The notes under the pieces were generated by a model. It saw only the letters and a list, made by a program, of their open reading frames with translations, was not told where the DNA came from and did no database searches. From an uncultured bacterium (GTDB lineage: Bacteria > Actinomycetota > Coriobacteriia > Coriobacteriales > Eggerthellaceae), in contig CAJMPP010000008.1 of NCBI GenBank assembly GCA_905215325.1, forward strand, positions 1 through 64,000: 64,000 nt of DNA. Reading direction: 5' to 3'. The position numbers and the translations under genes were made by a program. Each line of letters opens with the position of its first letter. Within the stretch, counting starts at the first letter, position 1. Of this stretch, positions 54,907 through 63,315 are shown piece by piece.

Positions 54907-56004
54907 TTATTTCGCCAGGTATTCCTGCAGGTCGTTCCAGGTGCGGGCTGCCTCGGCGTACCCTTGCGCGTACAGGTCGAGCAGCTTGTCCTGGTCATGC
55001 TCCATGTTGCGCACCTCCACGGGGCGCTGGGGGCGTATGACGAACAGCTCGCCCGCCTCGTGCATGCGCGCCACTTGGCGGTAGGTTCGATTGTATTCGA
55101 TATGGCGGTAGCGCAAACGCTCGATATAGTACGGGAAGTCGGCGTACATCTGCGAGAGCACCGGCATCAGCTTGTTGGGGCCCTTCTCGTAGGTTGCGTC
55201 CTGCGTGAGCACCACAATGTGCTTTTTGCGCCCCGTCAGCAGGCTGTGCGCGATCGGGACGCTGTCGCAGGTGCCGCCGTCGAGCAGCTTCTTGCCATCG
55301 ACCTCGACGATCTGGCTGACCAAGGGCATCGACGACGATGCGATCAGGTAGGGAAGGTCGGCATCGCGGCCAAGGTCCCGCACGGCGTGGTAGTCGGCCT
55401 CGCCGAGCTCAAGGTCGCTCGATACGGCGGTCAGCGTGATGGGGCTGTTCGCGAACGCCTGGAAATCGAACGGGTCGAGCGTTTCGGGCACCTCATGGAA
55501 GGCGAACTCCCTGCCGCAGGCGTTGCCGGTGTGGACGAAGCTTTTCATTGAAAGGTAGCGCGGGTCGTTGCAGTACTTCATGTTCAGGAAGCACGTGCGT
55601 CCGATTTCGCCCGCTACATAGCAGTAGCCGTTCAGCGCACCCGCCGAGACGCCGATCACCTGGTCGCAGAACAGGCCGTGCTCCAAGAAGTAATCGAGCA
55701 CGCCGGCGGTGAACTGCCCGCGCATGGCGCCGCCTTCGAGCACCAGGTTCACGGGTGCGGTTTCCCTTCCTTCCCAGGCGGGTTTCGAGGCGACCGTGGA
55801 AGAGGTCGGGTTCGCTTGGCGCGCGCTTTCAGCGTCGGACGTGTTTCCGGGCTTTGCCGAGCTAGCGCTTTCGTGTGCGCGGCGCTCTTCGGAAGAGAAC
55901 GGGTTTCCCTGCTTCGCGTTCCCGGCTTCGGCTTCGTGCTCGGGCTGTGACGGGACGGTGCGTTCGGCGGCGTTATGTTGTTCGGAGGAGAGCGTTTCGT
56001 TCAT
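54907..56004 (-). CDS. Patatin-like phospholipase (YjjU/RssA-type)
   Basis: The 365-residue protein has the patatin catalytic set: LVLEGGAMRGQFTAGVLD (oxyanion Gly/Arg), the Ser nucleophile in GVSAGALNG, and the Asp of LLDGGTCDSVP. The C-terminal part (RHIEYNRTYRQV, EVRNMEHD) matches the DUF6363-like tail of YjjU-type lipases. The first 80 residues are Glu/Ser/Asn-rich low complexity. No signal peptide is visible, so it acts in the cytoplasm or at the inner membrane face. Start 56004 follows GAGAAAGGCCGCACCC. The antiporter follows in the same unit. Confidence 0.9.
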   Translation of the reverse strand: MNETLSSEQHNAAERTVPSQPEHEAEAGNAKQGNPFSSEERRAHESASSAKPGNTSDAESARQANPTSSTVASKPAWEGRETAPVNLVLEGGAMRGQFTAGVLDYFLEHGLFCDQVIGVSAGALNGYCYVAGEIGRTCFLNMKYCNDPRYLSMKSFVHTGNACGREFAFHEVPETLDPFDFQAFANSPITLTAVSSDLELGEADYHAVRDLGRDADLPYLIASSSMPLVSQIVEVDGKKLLDGGTCDSVPIAHSLLTGRKKHIVVLTQDATYEKGPNKLMPVLSQMYADFPYYIERLRYRHIEYNRTYRQVARMHEAGELFVIRPQRPVEVRNMEHDQDKLLDLYAQGYAEAARTWNDLQEYLAK

Positions 56005-56104
56005 GGGTGCGGCCTTTCTCGTGTTCTGCTTCAAGTATAGCCCGAGCACCCGTGCACCTCCTCATACCTTCACAGCGTCACCGTTTCGTAACGCCTTCTT
56101 TCGC

Positions 56105-56130
56105 AATGGTACTAATACAGTAACAAATAT
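56105..56130 (+). promoter_or_regulatory. trx element upstream of trxA
   Basis: AATGGTACTAATACAGTAAC begins at 56105 and continues CAAATAT. It matches the element upstream of trxB (58602-58626) at 18 of the first 21 positions, and all three differences are transitions. It lies about 120 bases before trxA; a TACAAT (56174-56179) is a possible -10. Confidence 0.6.
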
Positions 56131-56249
56131 GTGTCGAAGCCGTCGAAACCCTTTCCTCCGCGGCTGCAATGGCTACAATAGGGGCATGAAACAAGTGAGG
56201 CGGCCGACCGGAAGGTCTGACGGCCCCGGAGCGACCAAGGAGGTCCATC

Positions 56250-56561
56250 ATGTCCCAGATCATCTCTTCTTCCCAATTCGCCGCCGAAGTGGAAGGCGCC
56301 GACGTTCCCGTGCTCGTCGATTTCTTCGCAACGTGGTGCGGGCCATGCAAGATGCTCGCCCCCACGCTCGACCAGGTAGCCGCAGAGGTTGCCGGCCGCG
56401 CCAAGGTGGTCAAGGTCGACATCGATGCCAGCCCTGATCTGGCGCAGCGCTTCGGCGTCATGAGCGTGCCCACGCTTGCCGTGTTCAAGGACGGCAAGCT
56501 GGTGAACCAGGCCGTGGGCGTGCAGCCCAAGCCCGCCATCATGGGCTTGCTCGGCATGTAG
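56250..56561 (+). CDS. trxA: Thioredoxin
   Basis: A 103-residue thioredoxin with the redox site WCGPC (C30, C33) in FFATWCGPCKMLAP and MSVPTLAVFKDGK containing the cis-Pro. It reduces protein disulfides in the cytoplasm, using TrxB. The ribosome site AAGGAGGTCCATC is very strong. trxB is 2.1 kb downstream, with a MATE gene between, and both carry a shared upstream element. Confidence 0.96.
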   Translation: MSQIISSSQFAAEVEGADVPVLVDFFATWCGPCKMLAPTLDQVAAEVAGRAKVVKVDIDASPDLAQRFGVMSVPTLAVFKDGKLVNQAVGVQPKPAIMGLLGM

Positions 56562-56585
56562 GGCCCCTGCTCGGACGTGCCGCTC

Positions 56586-56621
56586 GCAGGCATGACGTGA
56601 AGCTTGCAGGCATGCCGTGAA
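56586..56621. repeat. Short direct repeat after trxA
   Basis: GCAGGCATGACGTGAA (56586-56601) recurs at 56606-56621 with one change. The function, if any, is unknown; no hairpin with a T-run follows trxA. Confidence 0.6.
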
Positions 56622-56907
56622 TGCTTCGATCGCGTTACCTCCAACTCGAACCGATGAAATGGCAAACCATGGCTAACAAGTCTCGCGCCCAAAGGGTCTC
56701 CATAACCCTGTGATATCATCTCAGCCGGAAATCAAGTGAAAGGCGTCGCCCCGTATGGGACGGCGCCTTCGTTTACGATAGCGGCGAAGACCTGCCGTGC
56801 GCGTCATGCCCTTCGTGCGGGGAAGGCGCGCACGGCTGGGCTCGGCGCCAGGCGCCCCGGCCCTTTCCCGACTCCCCGGTTCAGGGTCCCAAGACAGGAG
56901 GAAACGC

Positions 56908-58215
56908 GTGATCACGCGCTCGATGGTCCCCGAGTACCTGAAGTACATCCTGCCCACCATGCTCACGTTCACGATGGCGGGCATCTACGGCGTCATCGAC
57001 GGCGTCTTCGTCGGCCATGCCGTCGGCGACGCCGGGCTTGCGGGCGTAAACGTGGCATACCCGCTCGTGTGCCTTATCTTGGCGGCGGGAACGGGCCTTG
57101 GCATGGGCGGCGGCGTGATCAGCTCCATCGCCCGCGGCAGAGGCGAGGCGGAGCGCTCGCAGCGCATCATCGGCGTCACCTTGTTCATGCTCGTGATGGC
57201 CTCGGTCCCCATTCTGGCGCTGTATTCCCTGTTCGCCGAGCAGCTGTGCCGGGTGCTGGGCGGCCAAGGCGAAACGCTTTCGCAGGCGGTCTGCTACCTG
57301 AAGGTCATCGCCATCGGCGCGCCGTTCCAGGTGCTGGTCACGGGCTGCACGCCGCTGATCCGCAACAAGGGCATGGTCGCCTTCGCCATGTGCGTGCAGG
57401 TGTTCGCCGGGTTTGTGAACGTGGTGCTCGATTACCTGTTCGTCATGGTGTGGGGTCGAGGAACGGCCGGCGCCGCCGAGGCGACGGTGGTTTCCCAGGC
57501 GGTCGCCTTCCTGTTCGTGCTCGGGTTCTTCCTGCGCCGGGATAACCGCGTCCCGTTGCGCGATCTTGTCCCCGACGGCTCGATTTGCGCGCACATCCTC
57601 AAGCTCGGCGCGGCGCCGTTCGGCTTGACGCTACTCCCCGAGGTTTCCACGGTCGTTAACAACATCTCGCTGTCCTTCTACGGCGGCGAGACGGCCCTGG
57701 CCGCATATGCCGTCATTGCCTACGTGGCTTTCTTCGTGCAGATCATGATCCAAAGCGTCGGCGACGGCAGTCAGCCTCTCATCAGCGTTTATCGCGGTGC
57801 CGGCGATGCCGACGCGGTGCGAAGGCTGCGCAACACCAACTATCTGGTGGCCATCACGTTCGGCTTCGTGGGCCTAGGCATCATGTTCGCGGTGCGCAAC
57901 GCCATCCCGCTGCTGTTCGGCGCCTCGGACATCGTGAAGCCGGTCATCGGGTACGCGTTGCCGGTGTTCTCCATCTGCTACATCTTCTACGGCTTCACGC
58001 ATACCACCACCTCGTATTTCTATGCGGTCGACGATTCGCGTTCTTCCAACACGCTTGTCGTTGCCGAGGCGATTATCGTGTGCGTCGTGGTGTTCATCAT
58101 GGGCCTGCTGTTCCAGGTGGACGGCATCTGGCTCTCGCCCACGGTGCTGCAGATGCTGTTGTGCATCATCGCCGGCACCCTGCTGTACCGTCGCCATAAG
58201 GCGCAGAAGGAATAG
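56908..58215 (+). CDS. MATE-family multidrug exporter
   Basis: A 435-residue protein with about 12 membrane segments in two MatE repeats. N-terminal MVPEYLKYILPTMLTFTMAG and IDGVFVGHAVGDAGLAGVNVAYP are typical of the family; AAPFGLTLLPEVSTVVNNI opens the second half. It would export cationic drugs or metabolites in exchange for Na+ or H+. The GTG at 56908 follows AGGAGGAAACGC; a longer frame to 56797 lacks a ribosome site. It lies between trxA and trxB without an evident functional link. Confidence 0.9.
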   Translation: MITRSMVPEYLKYILPTMLTFTMAGIYGVIDGVFVGHAVGDAGLAGVNVAYPLVCLILAAGTGLGMGGGVISSIARGRGEAERSQRIIGVTLFMLVMASVPILALYSLFAEQLCRVLGGQGETLSQAVCYLKVIAIGAPFQVLVTGCTPLIRNKGMVAFAMCVQVFAGFVNVVLDYLFVMVWGRGTAGAAEATVVSQAVAFLFVLGFFLRRDNRVPLRDLVPDGSICAHILKLGAAPFGLTLLPEVSTVVNNISLSFYGGETALAAYAVIAYVAFFVQIMIQSVGDGSQPLISVYRGAGDADAVRRLRNTNYLVAITFGFVGLGIMFAVRNAIPLLFGASDIVKPVIGYALPVFSICYIFYGFTHTTTSYFYAVDDSRSSNTLVVAEAIIVCVVVFIMGLLFQVDGIWLSPTVLQMLLCIIAGTLLYRRHKAQKE

Positions 58216-58246
58216 GGAAGGGAAGGACCCGCCGCGCCGCGCTTCC

Positions 58247-58330
58247 CGTGGCATGCGGCCGCGGTCCCGGTCGTGGGCGGTGACGCAACTCGCGGCGTGG
58301 CATGCGGCCGCGGTGCCCGGTCGTGGGCGG
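58247..58330. repeat. Direct repeat of 34/35 bases
   Basis: The segment 58247-58280 recurs at 58296-58330 with a single inserted G; each begins CGTGGCATGCGGCCGCGGT. The copies are 49 bases apart. Confidence 0.85.
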
Positions 58331-58349
58331 GCCTGTGGGTGTGGCGGTC

Positions 58350-58505
58350 ATCTTCTGGGTGGTTTTGCAGGAAGAATCGGCTCTTTCGCCAAGCTTCACC
58401 TGGGCTTTTGGTGACTTGATGCCGAAAAACGCCCGGTAAACCACCCAGATGTCCGAAACAGGCGACAAAATCGGGTCCGAATTTCTGCAAAACCGTCCAG
58501 AAGAT
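58350..58505. repeat. Imperfect palindromic intergenic element
   Basis: The ends, 58350-58373 and 58482-58505, are inverted copies matching at 21 of 24 positions. An inner segment near 58433-58452 (GGTAAACCACCCAGATG) repeats part of the same arm. Such structure suggests a MITE-like or structured repetitive element. Confidence 0.7.
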
Positions 58506-58601
58506 CCGTTCTGCGTCGCAGTAGCCGCCGTGCCGGGGGTGTTTGCAGCCGCCGGCTCAACGTGATTTCGGCATCGCGCGCGGCAGCGTTTGGTTTGTGA
58601 A

Positions 58602-58654
58602 AATGGTACCGATATAGTAACAATATCCCGAAAAGCCGATCGAGCCCCTATACT
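58602..58654 (+). promoter_or_regulatory. trx element and promoter of trxB
   Basis: AATGGTACCGATATAGTAAC starts at 58602 and matches the element before trxA. TTGGTT (58590-58595) and TATAGT (58613-58618) within it have 17-base spacing and could themselves be a promoter; TATACT at 58649-58654 is an alternative -10. Confidence 0.6.
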
Positions 58655-58708
58655 GAGCGCAAGATATAAAGCGGACGCGGCTTCGGGCCGCGGATATGGG
58701 GGATACCT

Positions 58709-59800
58709 ATGAACAGCCATTCGATCAACATGCAGGGTGAATCCGGCTTCCCGGACGCGCCCGCCGTAACGATTGCGTCTGGTGCCTCGATTGCGACCGA
58801 TGGCCTGGCCGCACCCGGCATCCCGGTCGCACCTGGTAATGCGGCTGCGCCCGTCTCGCCAGTTGCGCCCGAGGCGAACGGCGGCGAAACCTTCGATGTC
58901 GCCGTCATCGGCGCAGGCCCGGCGGGTTTGACCGCGGGCTTGTACGCCGCGCGCGCGGGCTTGCGCACCGCGGTGTTCGAGCAGCTCTCGCCCGGCGGGC
59001 AGCTCGCGCAAACCGAGCGCATCGAGAACTACCCGGGGTTTTCGGAAGGAGCCGGCGGCTTTGAGCTTGCATGGTCCATGAAGGAGCAGACCGAACGCTT
59101 CGGCGTGCAGATCATCAACGAGGGGGTCTCCTCGCTCGACCTGGCGTTGCCGGTGAAGCAGCTGCGTACGCCATACGGGTCCTACAGCGCCCGAAGCGTC
59201 ATCGTGGCCACGGGAGCCCGTCCGCGCAAGCTCGGCGTGCCCGGCGAGGCGCAGTTCACGGGGCGCGGCGTTTCGTATTGCGCCACCTGCGACGGCAGCT
59301 TCTTCCGCGGGAAGACCGTCATGGTGGTCGGCGGCGGCAACACCGCCGCGGCCGATGCCATCTACCTTTCGCGGCTGGCCGAGCGCGTCATCCTCGTGCA
59401 TCGCCGCGACAAGCTGCGCGCAACGCCCGTTTATCACGACCAGCTGGCGAAACTTAAAAACGTCTCCTTCATGTGGAGCACCGAGGTGCGCGCCTTGCAC
59501 GGCGAGGAGGGCAAGCTGGTTTCCGCGCAGGTCGAGCATCTAAGCGACGGCGCTTTGGAAACCGTGCCCGTCGACGGCGTGTTCGTGGCGGTGGGCACGC
59601 AGCCCAACACCGAGTTCCTCGCAGGCGCCTTGCCCCTTGACGCGGGCGGCTACATCGCGGCCTCCGAAACAGGGGAAACCCCCATCCCCGGCGTGTTCGC
59701 GGCAGGCGATGTGCGGGCGAAAGCCCTTCGCCAAGTGGTCACGGCGGTGTCCGATGGTGCAGTCTGTGCGGAGCAGGCTGCAAACCATGTTGCAATCTGA
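58709..59800 (+). CDS. trxB: Thioredoxin reductase
   Basis: FAD/NADPH enzyme that reduces thioredoxin. The 363-residue protein has an extra N-terminal stretch of about 58 residues, low in complexity (Ala/Pro/Gly/Val), before the FAD motif AVIGAGPAGLTAGLYAARAG. The redox site is CATC (C191, C194) in SYCATCDGSFF, NADPH fold VVGGGNTAAADA follows, and GVFAAGDV is near the end. The start follows GGGGGATACCT. Partner trxA is upstream, past a MATE gene. Confidence 0.95.
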   Translation: MNSHSINMQGESGFPDAPAVTIASGASIATDGLAAPGIPVAPGNAAAPVSPVAPEANGGETFDVAVIGAGPAGLTAGLYAARAGLRTAVFEQLSPGGQLAQTERIENYPGFSEGAGGFELAWSMKEQTERFGVQIINEGVSSLDLALPVKQLRTPYGSYSARSVIVATGARPRKLGVPGEAQFTGRGVSYCATCDGSFFRGKTVMVVGGGNTAAADAIYLSRLAERVILVHRRDKLRATPVYHDQLAKLKNVSFMWSTEVRALHGEEGKLVSAQVEHLSDGALETVPVDGVFVAVGTQPNTEFLAGALPLDAGGYIAASETGETPIPGVFAAGDVRAKALRQVVTAVSDGAVCAEQAANHVAI

Positions 59801-59822
59801 TAAGATTTTACGGTTCGACAAC

Positions 59823-59878
59823 GGCCCTGCCCTCGCTTAACGCGCGCGCAGGGCCCATGCCGCGGGTCCGTCCGCGGC
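59823..59878 (+). other. Hairpins between trxB and prfA
   Basis: GGCCCTGC (59823-59830) pairs with 59848-59855, and CCGCGG at 59861-59866 pairs with 59873-59878. There is no T-run, so termination is uncertain. Confidence 0.45.
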
Positions 59879-59911
59879 CACCGGCAACATATGACGAAGG
59901 ATGCACCGACC

Positions 59912-60985
59912 ATGCAAGATAGCGAAATGCGCGACAAGCTGGAGAAGATCATCAAGGCCTACGAGGAGTTGCAGGCCAAGATGAGCGACCCTGCCGTGCT
60001 TGCCGATCAGAAGGAATACAACAAGCTGGCAAAGGAATACTCCGACCAGGGCGAGCTGGTGGAGAAGTCCCGCGAGTACCTGCAGGCCTGCGCCGACATC
60101 GACGAGGCCAAGGAGATGCTCGGCGATCCCGACATGAAGGAGTTCGCCCAGGAGACCATCTCCGCCGCAGAGGCCAAGCTTCCCAGCTTGGAGGAGGACA
60201 TCAAGTTCCTGCTCATCCCCTCCGATCCGGCCGATGAGAAGGACATCATCGTGGAAATCCGCGCCGCGGCAGGCGGCGACGAGGCCGCCATCTTCGCAGG
60301 CGACCTGTTCAAGATGTACGAGCGCTTCTGCTCCTCGCGCAAGTGGAAGATCGAGCTCATGGACGTCAGCCCCTCCGATGCGGGCGGCTACAAGGAGGTC
60401 CAGTTCAAGGTCAAGGGCGACAAGGTGTACTCGGTCATGAAGTTCGAGTCCGGCGTCCACCGCGTGCAGCGCGTTCCCAAGACCGAGTCCCAGGGCCGCA
60501 TCCACACCTCCACCGCAACGGTGGCGGTGCTGCCCGAGGCCGACGAGGTCGAGGTCGACATCAACGAGAACGACCTGCGCATCGATGTGTACCGCGCCGG
60601 CGGCCCGGGCGGCCAGTGCGTCAACACCACCGACTCCGCTGTGCGTATCACGCACCTTCCGTCGGGTTTGGTCGTGCAGTCCCAGGACCAGAAGTCCCAG
60701 CTGCAGAACAAGATCGCCGCAATGGCGGTTCTGCGCGCCCGCCTGTACGAGAAGATGCTCGCCGAGCAGCAGGCCGCCGAGGGCGCCAAGCGCTTGGCTC
60801 AGATCGGCTCGGGCGACCGCTCGGAGAAGATCCGCACCTACAACGGCCCGCAGGACCGCGTGACCGATCACCGCATCGGCTTCAACTCCACCTACACCAG
60901 CGTGCTGCAGGGCGACGGCCTTGACGACGTCATCGCCGCGCTTCAGGTCGCCGATCGTGCTCAGAAGCTCGAAGAGGCCGTGTAG
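59912..60985 (+). CDS. prfA: Peptide chain release factor 1
   Basis: Reads UAA and UAG and triggers peptide release. The 357-residue protein has the tripeptide anticodon region PKT in RVPKTESQGRIHTS (the usual PxT of RF1) and the GGQ motif RAGGPGGQCVNTTDSAVRI that reaches the peptidyl transferase centre; PrmC, encoded next, methylates this Gln. The ATG at 59912 has AAGGA about 10 bases upstream; the ATG at 59891 is an alternative seven codons longer. The prfA-prmC pairing is a classic one. Confidence 0.96.
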   Translation: MQDSEMRDKLEKIIKAYEELQAKMSDPAVLADQKEYNKLAKEYSDQGELVEKSREYLQACADIDEAKEMLGDPDMKEFAQETISAAEAKLPSLEEDIKFLLIPSDPADEKDIIVEIRAAAGGDEAAIFAGDLFKMYERFCSSRKWKIELMDVSPSDAGGYKEVQFKVKGDKVYSVMKFESGVHRVQRVPKTESQGRIHTSTATVAVLPEADEVEVDINENDLRIDVYRAGGPGGQCVNTTDSAVRITHLPSGLVVQSQDQKSQLQNKIAAMAVLRARLYEKMLAEQQAAEGAKRLAQIGSGDRSEKIRTYNGPQDRVTDHRIGFNSTYTSVLQGDGLDDVIAALQVADRAQKLEEAV

Positions 60986-61009
60986 GACGGGAATCCCATC
61001 AGGGGCAAT

Positions 61010-61102
61010 CGCACCGCGGCACGGATGAACCGTGCCGCGGTGCGTCGATCGCCGAAGGCGCGCCACCGCAGCAACGGTGCCGCGCCTTCGGCGTTGTTTT
61101 GC
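61010..61102 (+). terminator. Tandem hairpins between prfA and prmC
   Basis: First a perfect 15-bp stem (61010-61024 with 61030-61044, loop ATGAA), then a perfect 12-bp stem (61051-61062 with 61081-61092) followed by GTTGTTTTGC. The second resembles a rho-independent terminator, so prmC may need readthrough or its own promoter. Confidence 0.75.
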
Positions 61103-61216
61103 GCTGGTCGGCTCGATCGCCGGCCTTGCGGATACGGCTTCGCGTCGCGGGTCTGGGTTTTGCAGGCGGCCGGCGGCGCGGGGCATAGGTTCTACGGAAG
61201 GCGAAGGAAACGGAAC

Positions 61217-62308
61217 ATGGGCGATATGTGGACGATCAAGGCTGCGCTCGATTGGACGGTCGGCTATCTTGAGCGCAAAGGCGACGAGAACCCGCGCCTT
61301 TCGGCCGAGTGGCTGCTGTCGGAGGCGTGCGATATGCCCCGCATCCAGCTTTACGTCAGCTTCGATCGCCCCTTGTCCCTTGAGGAGCGGAACATCCTGC
61401 GCGGTTATGTTACGCGTCGCGGCAAAGGCGAGCCGCTGCAGTACATCACCGGGTACGCGGCTTTCCGGCACATCCAGGTGAAGGTGCGCCCGGGCGTGCT
61501 CATCCCGCGTCCCGAAACCGAGGTGCTCGTCAGCGAGGCGCTCTCGCTTCTGCCCGCGGCACACCGGCGCGTTGCGCTCGACAGCACCATCGATGCATGG
61601 GAGGGCGATGCGCTTATCGCCGTCGAAGCCGCGGCGGCCGAGGCGGCGCAGGCTGCATCAGACGACGACCCTGAGGTTTTGAAGCGCTCCCAGCAGGCCA
61701 TCAGCGCATATCTGGGCGCTCAGCAAGATCAGGCCCATGGCGATGGCGGCGATCGCCCCGACGGTCCCGCGGCCGCAAGGCCCCGACCTTTGCTGGTCGC
61801 CGATATCTGCACGGGAACCGGGTGCATCGCGTGTTCGGTGGCCTATGAGCGCCCCGATTCGCGCGTCATCGCAACCGATATCGCGCCCGAGGCGGTGGCG
61901 CTTGCTAAGGACAACGCCGCCGAGTTGGGGCTTTCCGACCGCGTTCGCATCGAGCAGGGCGACCTTGGGTCGCCGGTGCCCGCCGCCGCTATGGGCCGGC
62001 TCGATTTAGTGGTATCCAACCCTCCCTATGTTCCCACGGCGGTGCTTGCCGAGATACCTCGGGAAGTGGCCGATTTCGAGCCTGCGCTCGCCTTGGACGG
62101 CGGCGCAGATGGCAACGACATCCTTCGCCGTCTGCTGCCGTGGACGGCGGCGGCGCTTCGCCCCGGGGGCGGTTTCGCCTTCGAGCTGCACGAGACCTGC
62201 CTTGAGGCTGCGGCGGAGCTGGCGCGGCAGGCGGGCTTTCACCAGGTGCGCATCGTCGATGATCTGGCAGGCAGGCCCCGTGTGCTTACGGGCGTCAAAC
62301 CGGTGTAA
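61217..62308 (+). CDS. prmC: Release factor glutamine N5-methyltransferase PrmC with internal insertion
   Basis: Methylates the GGQ glutamine of release factors. The 363-residue protein exceeds the usual 280. The N-terminal helical domain ends with GEPLQYITGYAAFRHI and GVLIPRPETEVLVSEAL; about 75 extra, Ala/Asp-rich residues (114-190; bases about 61556-61787) split this from the SAM site VADICTGTGCIACSVA. The catalytic NPPY lies in VVSNPPYVPT. The frame is intact. The ATG at 61217 follows GCGAAGGAAACGG; longer in-frame extensions overlap the hairpins. Confidence 0.93.
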   Translation: MGDMWTIKAALDWTVGYLERKGDENPRLSAEWLLSEACDMPRIQLYVSFDRPLSLEERNILRGYVTRRGKGEPLQYITGYAAFRHIQVKVRPGVLIPRPETEVLVSEALSLLPAAHRRVALDSTIDAWEGDALIAVEAAAAEAAQAASDDDPEVLKRSQQAISAYLGAQQDQAHGDGGDRPDGPAAARPRPLLVADICTGTGCIACSVAYERPDSRVIATDIAPEAVALAKDNAAELGLSDRVRIEQGDLGSPVPAAAMGRLDLVVSNPPYVPTAVLAEIPREVADFEPALALDGGADGNDILRRLLPWTAAALRPGGGFAFELHETCLEAAAELARQAGFHQVRIVDDLAGRPRVLTGVKPV

Positions 62309-62370
62309 ACCGGTTACCGCATTCTGCTGACCAGCTCGATGCGCCCCAAATCGCATAAAGCATCTAACGA

Positions 62371-62407
62371 AACGGCCTCGTTTCCCGAACAGGGAAGCGA
62401 GGCCGTT
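62371..62407 (+). terminator. Hairpin terminator after prmC
   Basis: A 16-bp stem with one G-U pair (62371-62386 with 62392-62407) around GAACA. It lies between convergent prmC and the gamma-carbonic anhydrase-like gene and may act for both. Confidence 0.7.
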
Positions 62408-62559
62408 ATCGCGTGCGAACGTGTGGAACGGGGATGGAGGTGCGTTCAGGTGAATGGGGCGACGCGGCGGCGGTGAACGGGTGAACGGAGGCGTGCTCGC
62501 CCGTTCGCCCGTCCCCCCATCGTGCACCCGCACGTGTGCTGCTGGGGGTGTCAGGCAGC

Positions 62560-63144
62560 TTACTCGATGCCGATGGCGGGGATGTTTCGCGGCATGTTCG
62601 CTCCGGCGGCCATGATGCCGTCGCGCTCCATCTGCTTGCCGATCTCCACGTACAGAGCGGCATCGGCGGCGTTCTGGGCAACCTCTTCGTCGGTGAGCGT
62701 GCGGATCTGCTTGGCGGGAACGCCGACTATGACGGCCCGGGGCGGCACCTCGCGGCCTTCGGGCACAAGCGCCCCGGCGCCGATGAGCGCTTCCTTGCCC
62801 ACGCGCACGCCGTTCATCACGATGGCCCCCATGCCGATGAGCACGCCGTCCTCGACGGTGCAACCGTGCACGGTTGCGTTGTGGCCGATGATCACGTTGC
62901 GGCCCACCGTCAGCGGGAAACCCGCGTCGACATGCAGGCTGCATCCCTCCTGGACGTCGCTGCCCTCGCCGATGACGATCCGTTCGCCGTAATCGGCTCG
63001 GATCGCGGCCTCGGGCAGCACGGTGGCGTCGCGCGCCAACTCGACGTCGCCGATGACGGTGGCGTTCAGCGCGACTCGCGCCTCGGGATGCATTTTCACG
63101 TGGCGATACCCTTCGGCGGGTACCAGGTTCTCATGGCTGTTCAT
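62560..63144 (-). CDS. Gamma-carbonic anhydrase-like hexapeptide-repeat protein
   Basis: A 194-residue left-handed beta-helix protein with hexapeptide repeats (ATVIGD, ARDATV, VIIGHN, VLIGMG, ALIGAGALV). The three zinc-type His ligands of the gamma class are present: H71 in SLHVD, and H88 and H93 in GHNATVHGC. The glutamates needed for high CO2 hydration activity in Cam are not obvious, as in YrdA/PaaY-type proteins, so catalytic activity is uncertain. The ribosome site AAGGAGGCCTCGC is very strong. It diverges from ilvD. Confidence 0.9.
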   Translation of the reverse strand: MNSHENLVPAEGYRHVKMHPEARVALNATVIGDVELARDATVLPEAAIRADYGERIVIGEGSDVQEGCSLHVDAGFPLTVGRNVIIGHNATVHGCTVEDGVLIGMGAIVMNGVRVGKEALIGAGALVPEGREVPPRAVIVGVPAKQIRTLTDEEVAQNAADAALYVEIGKQMERDGIMAAGANMPRNIPAIGIE

Positions 63145-63281
63145 GCGAGGCCTCCTTGTGCGGCTTTCGGTTTGGGCGGCGATTCCGGCCCTGCTACCTG
63201 CATCTTCGCACGTTCAACGTGCCGCAACCCGGTCAATTTCGACGCTTCGTCCGCATTTTGAAAAAAATTGATGAGAAACAG

Positions 63282-63309
63282 TTGCCATCCTCAGGGCCGG
63301 CGCTATACT
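63282..63309 (+). promoter_or_regulatory. ilvD: Promoter of the ilvD leader
   Basis: TTGCCA (63282-63287) and TATACT (63304-63309) with 16-base spacing, the best -35/-10 pair in the window. Transcription would begin near 63316, giving a leader of about 300 bases. Confidence 0.75.
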
Positions 63310-63315
63310 AACGGC

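Larger units (their letters stand above)
58216..58708. other. Gene-free, repeat-rich region upstream of trxB
   Basis: The 493 bases contain a direct repeat pair, an imperfect 155-base palindromic element and the trxB promoter zone (each listed). Frames on both strands look unlike proteins. Confidence 0.6.

Noticed and set aside
58020..58490. Reverse-strand frame in the palindromic region before trxB
   Set aside because: Overlaps the MATE gene and repeats; composition and lack of a ribosome site argue against coding.
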